The translations under genes were made by a program, and so were the position numbers. Below are positions 63,164 to 64,000 of a stretch of 64,000 nucleotides of DNA, piece after piece; within the stretch, counting starts at the first letter, position 1; each line of letters starts with the position of its first letter. The DNA is from an uncultured Roseateles sp. (GTDB lineage Bacteria > Pseudomonadota > Gammaproteobacteria > Burkholderiales > Burkholderiaceae): contig CAMPJJ010000013.1 of NCBI GenBank assembly GCA_946886855.1, positions 11,505-75,504 of the forward strand, read 5' to 3'. A model generated the notes under the pieces. That model was not told where the DNA came from, did not search any database, and saw nothing but the letters and a program-made list of their open reading frames with translations.

Positions 63164-63853
63164 TCAGGCCTTGGCCGCCGGCGGGGACGGCATCTCTTCC
63201 AGCAGGTAGCCCAGGCCGCGCACGGTGCGCAGCTGCAGGCCGGCGGGCTCGATCTTGGCGCGCAGGCGCGAGACGCAGACCTCGATCGCGTTGTCGCTCA
63301 CGCCCTGCTCCCAGCCGTTGCTGGCCGAGGCGATCTGCTCCTTGGCGACCACCTTGCCGGCGCGCGCCAGCAGGAAACCCAGCACGTCCCACTCGCGGGC
63401 CGACAGGGCCAGCGGCTCCTCGGCGATGTAGGCGCGGCGCGCCTCCATGTCCATGCGCAGCGAGGAGAGTCTCAACTCGTTGCCGGTGCGGGCCTGGCTG
63501 CGGCGCACCAGCGCGCGGGCGCGGGCGATCAGCTCGCTCAGCGCGAAGGGCTTGACCAGGTAGTCGTCGGCGCCGCCTTCCAGGCCGCGCACGCGGTCCT
63601 CGACGGCGTCGCGCGCCGTCAGCAGCAGCACCGGCGTCGTGCTGCCCTGCGCGCGCACGCGCCGCAGCGTCTCGAAGCCGTCGATGCCGGCCAGACCGAT
63701 GTCCAGGATGAGCAGGTCGTAACGGTCCTCGCGCAGCGACAGCGGCACGGGTTCGCCGCGGGCGCTGACGTCAACGACCCAGGACTGCGAGCGCAGCGCC
63801 CGGGCGGTGGACTCCGCCAGGAACTCATCGTCTTCGACCAGGAGGATTCGCAT
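63164..63853 (-). CDS. OmpR-family response regulator (TctD-like)
   Basis: This 229-residue regulator has a receiver domain (acidic pocket VEDDEFL, phospho-Asp in LILDIGLAG, Lys in LVKPF) and a C-terminal winged helix (RTVRGLGYLLE). The start ATG at 63853 was chosen because it opens the receiver domain; the frame is open upstream without a credible start. It is first in the two-gene unit with the kinase. The remaining 147 bases to the window end are its promoter region and hold no gene I can support. Confidence 0.92.
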   Translation of the reverse strand: MRILLVEDDEFLAESTARALRSQSWVVDVSARGEPVPLSLREDRYDLLILDIGLAGIDGFETLRRVRAQGSTTPVLLLTARDAVEDRVRGLEGGADDYLVKPFALSELIARARALVRRSQARTGNELRLSSLRMDMEARRAYIAEEPLALSAREWDVLGFLLARAGKVVAKEQIASASNGWEQGVSDNAIEVCVSRLRAKIEPAGLQLRTVRGLGYLLEEMPSPPAAKA

Positions 63854-64000
63854 GGCGTCAGCATAAAGCCAGACCCTTGCACGGGCCAATCCGTCACCTG
63901 TCAGAAACCTGAGGGCAACGGCGCCGACAGGTTCCGGACAGCTTGTCGTCAAGTCCGCAACAGCGAGCTTGGACAGACTGCCGTCCATGCCGAACACCGC

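Overview
The window comes from a GC-rich betaproteobacterium. Gene content and order (paired cyanophycin synthetases, an isovaleryl-CoA dehydrogenase/aceK operon, TctDE-like and LytTR-type two-component systems) fit Burkholderiales of the Rubrivivax–Leptothrix–Roseateles/Mitsuaria group. That placement is inference from gene content; no rRNA or tRNA gene was seen.

Core-like part, left to right. 1–2627: a DUF1800/DUF1501 pair (first gene cut by the window edge), the second carrying a perfect 23-bp inverted repeat inside its reading frame. 2628–5307: a Fur-box-like site, class II fumarase and an overlapping ZIP metal transporter. 5483–9000: a secreted HEXXH protein, a PQQ-propeller lipoprotein and a periplasmic alpha-carbonic anhydrase. 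9074–15853: a six-gene minus-strand operon (isovaleryl-CoA dehydrogenase, beta-carbonic anhydrase, AceK, thiolase, SDR, acyl-CoA dehydrogenase) behind a LiuR-like palindrome. 16118–26090: a divergent cyanophycin locus with DUF1854 protein and ABC exporter on the minus strand, and CphA-prime, CphA and a FUSC membrane protein on the plus strand. 26191–34351: two small heat-shock proteins, two cytochromes c, a CHASE3/PAS/GGDEF protein, LtrA, a haloacetate-dehalogenase-like hydrolase and a small membrane protein.

Defence-like genes. 34393–36384 encodes a GHKL ATPase fused to a Shedu-like PD-(D/E)XK nuclease, in DNA of lower GC than its neighbours. 36554–38972 is a LytTR two-component pair plus an exported protein. 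39155–40459 has two tiny basic proteins and a NYN-domain protein. 40624–48878 is a LysR-controlled RND efflux operon led by an esterase-like protein that has lost its nucleophile. 48903–60000 is an accessory island: a retron-type reverse transcriptase with a structured leader, a DUF488 protein, scrambled remains of a helicase/HamA-like (Hachiman-type) system, a frameshifted tyrosine integrase, an ECK-motif nuclease, an M48 peptidase and an orphan SMI1/KNR4 protein, separated by gene-free degenerate DNA.

60097–63853: an ECF41/SigJ-type sigma factor with a carboxymuconolactone-decarboxylase gene. Both are preceded by the same CGTCACA-N16-CGTC promoter, so the circuit looks self-contained and autoregulated. 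A TctDE-like two-component pair closes the window.

The best candidates for undescribed biology are the ATPase–Shedu fusion, the retron with its untested msr-msd leader, the decayed defence operon, the unrecognised nuclease at 54930, and the cyanophycin-linked exporter group.
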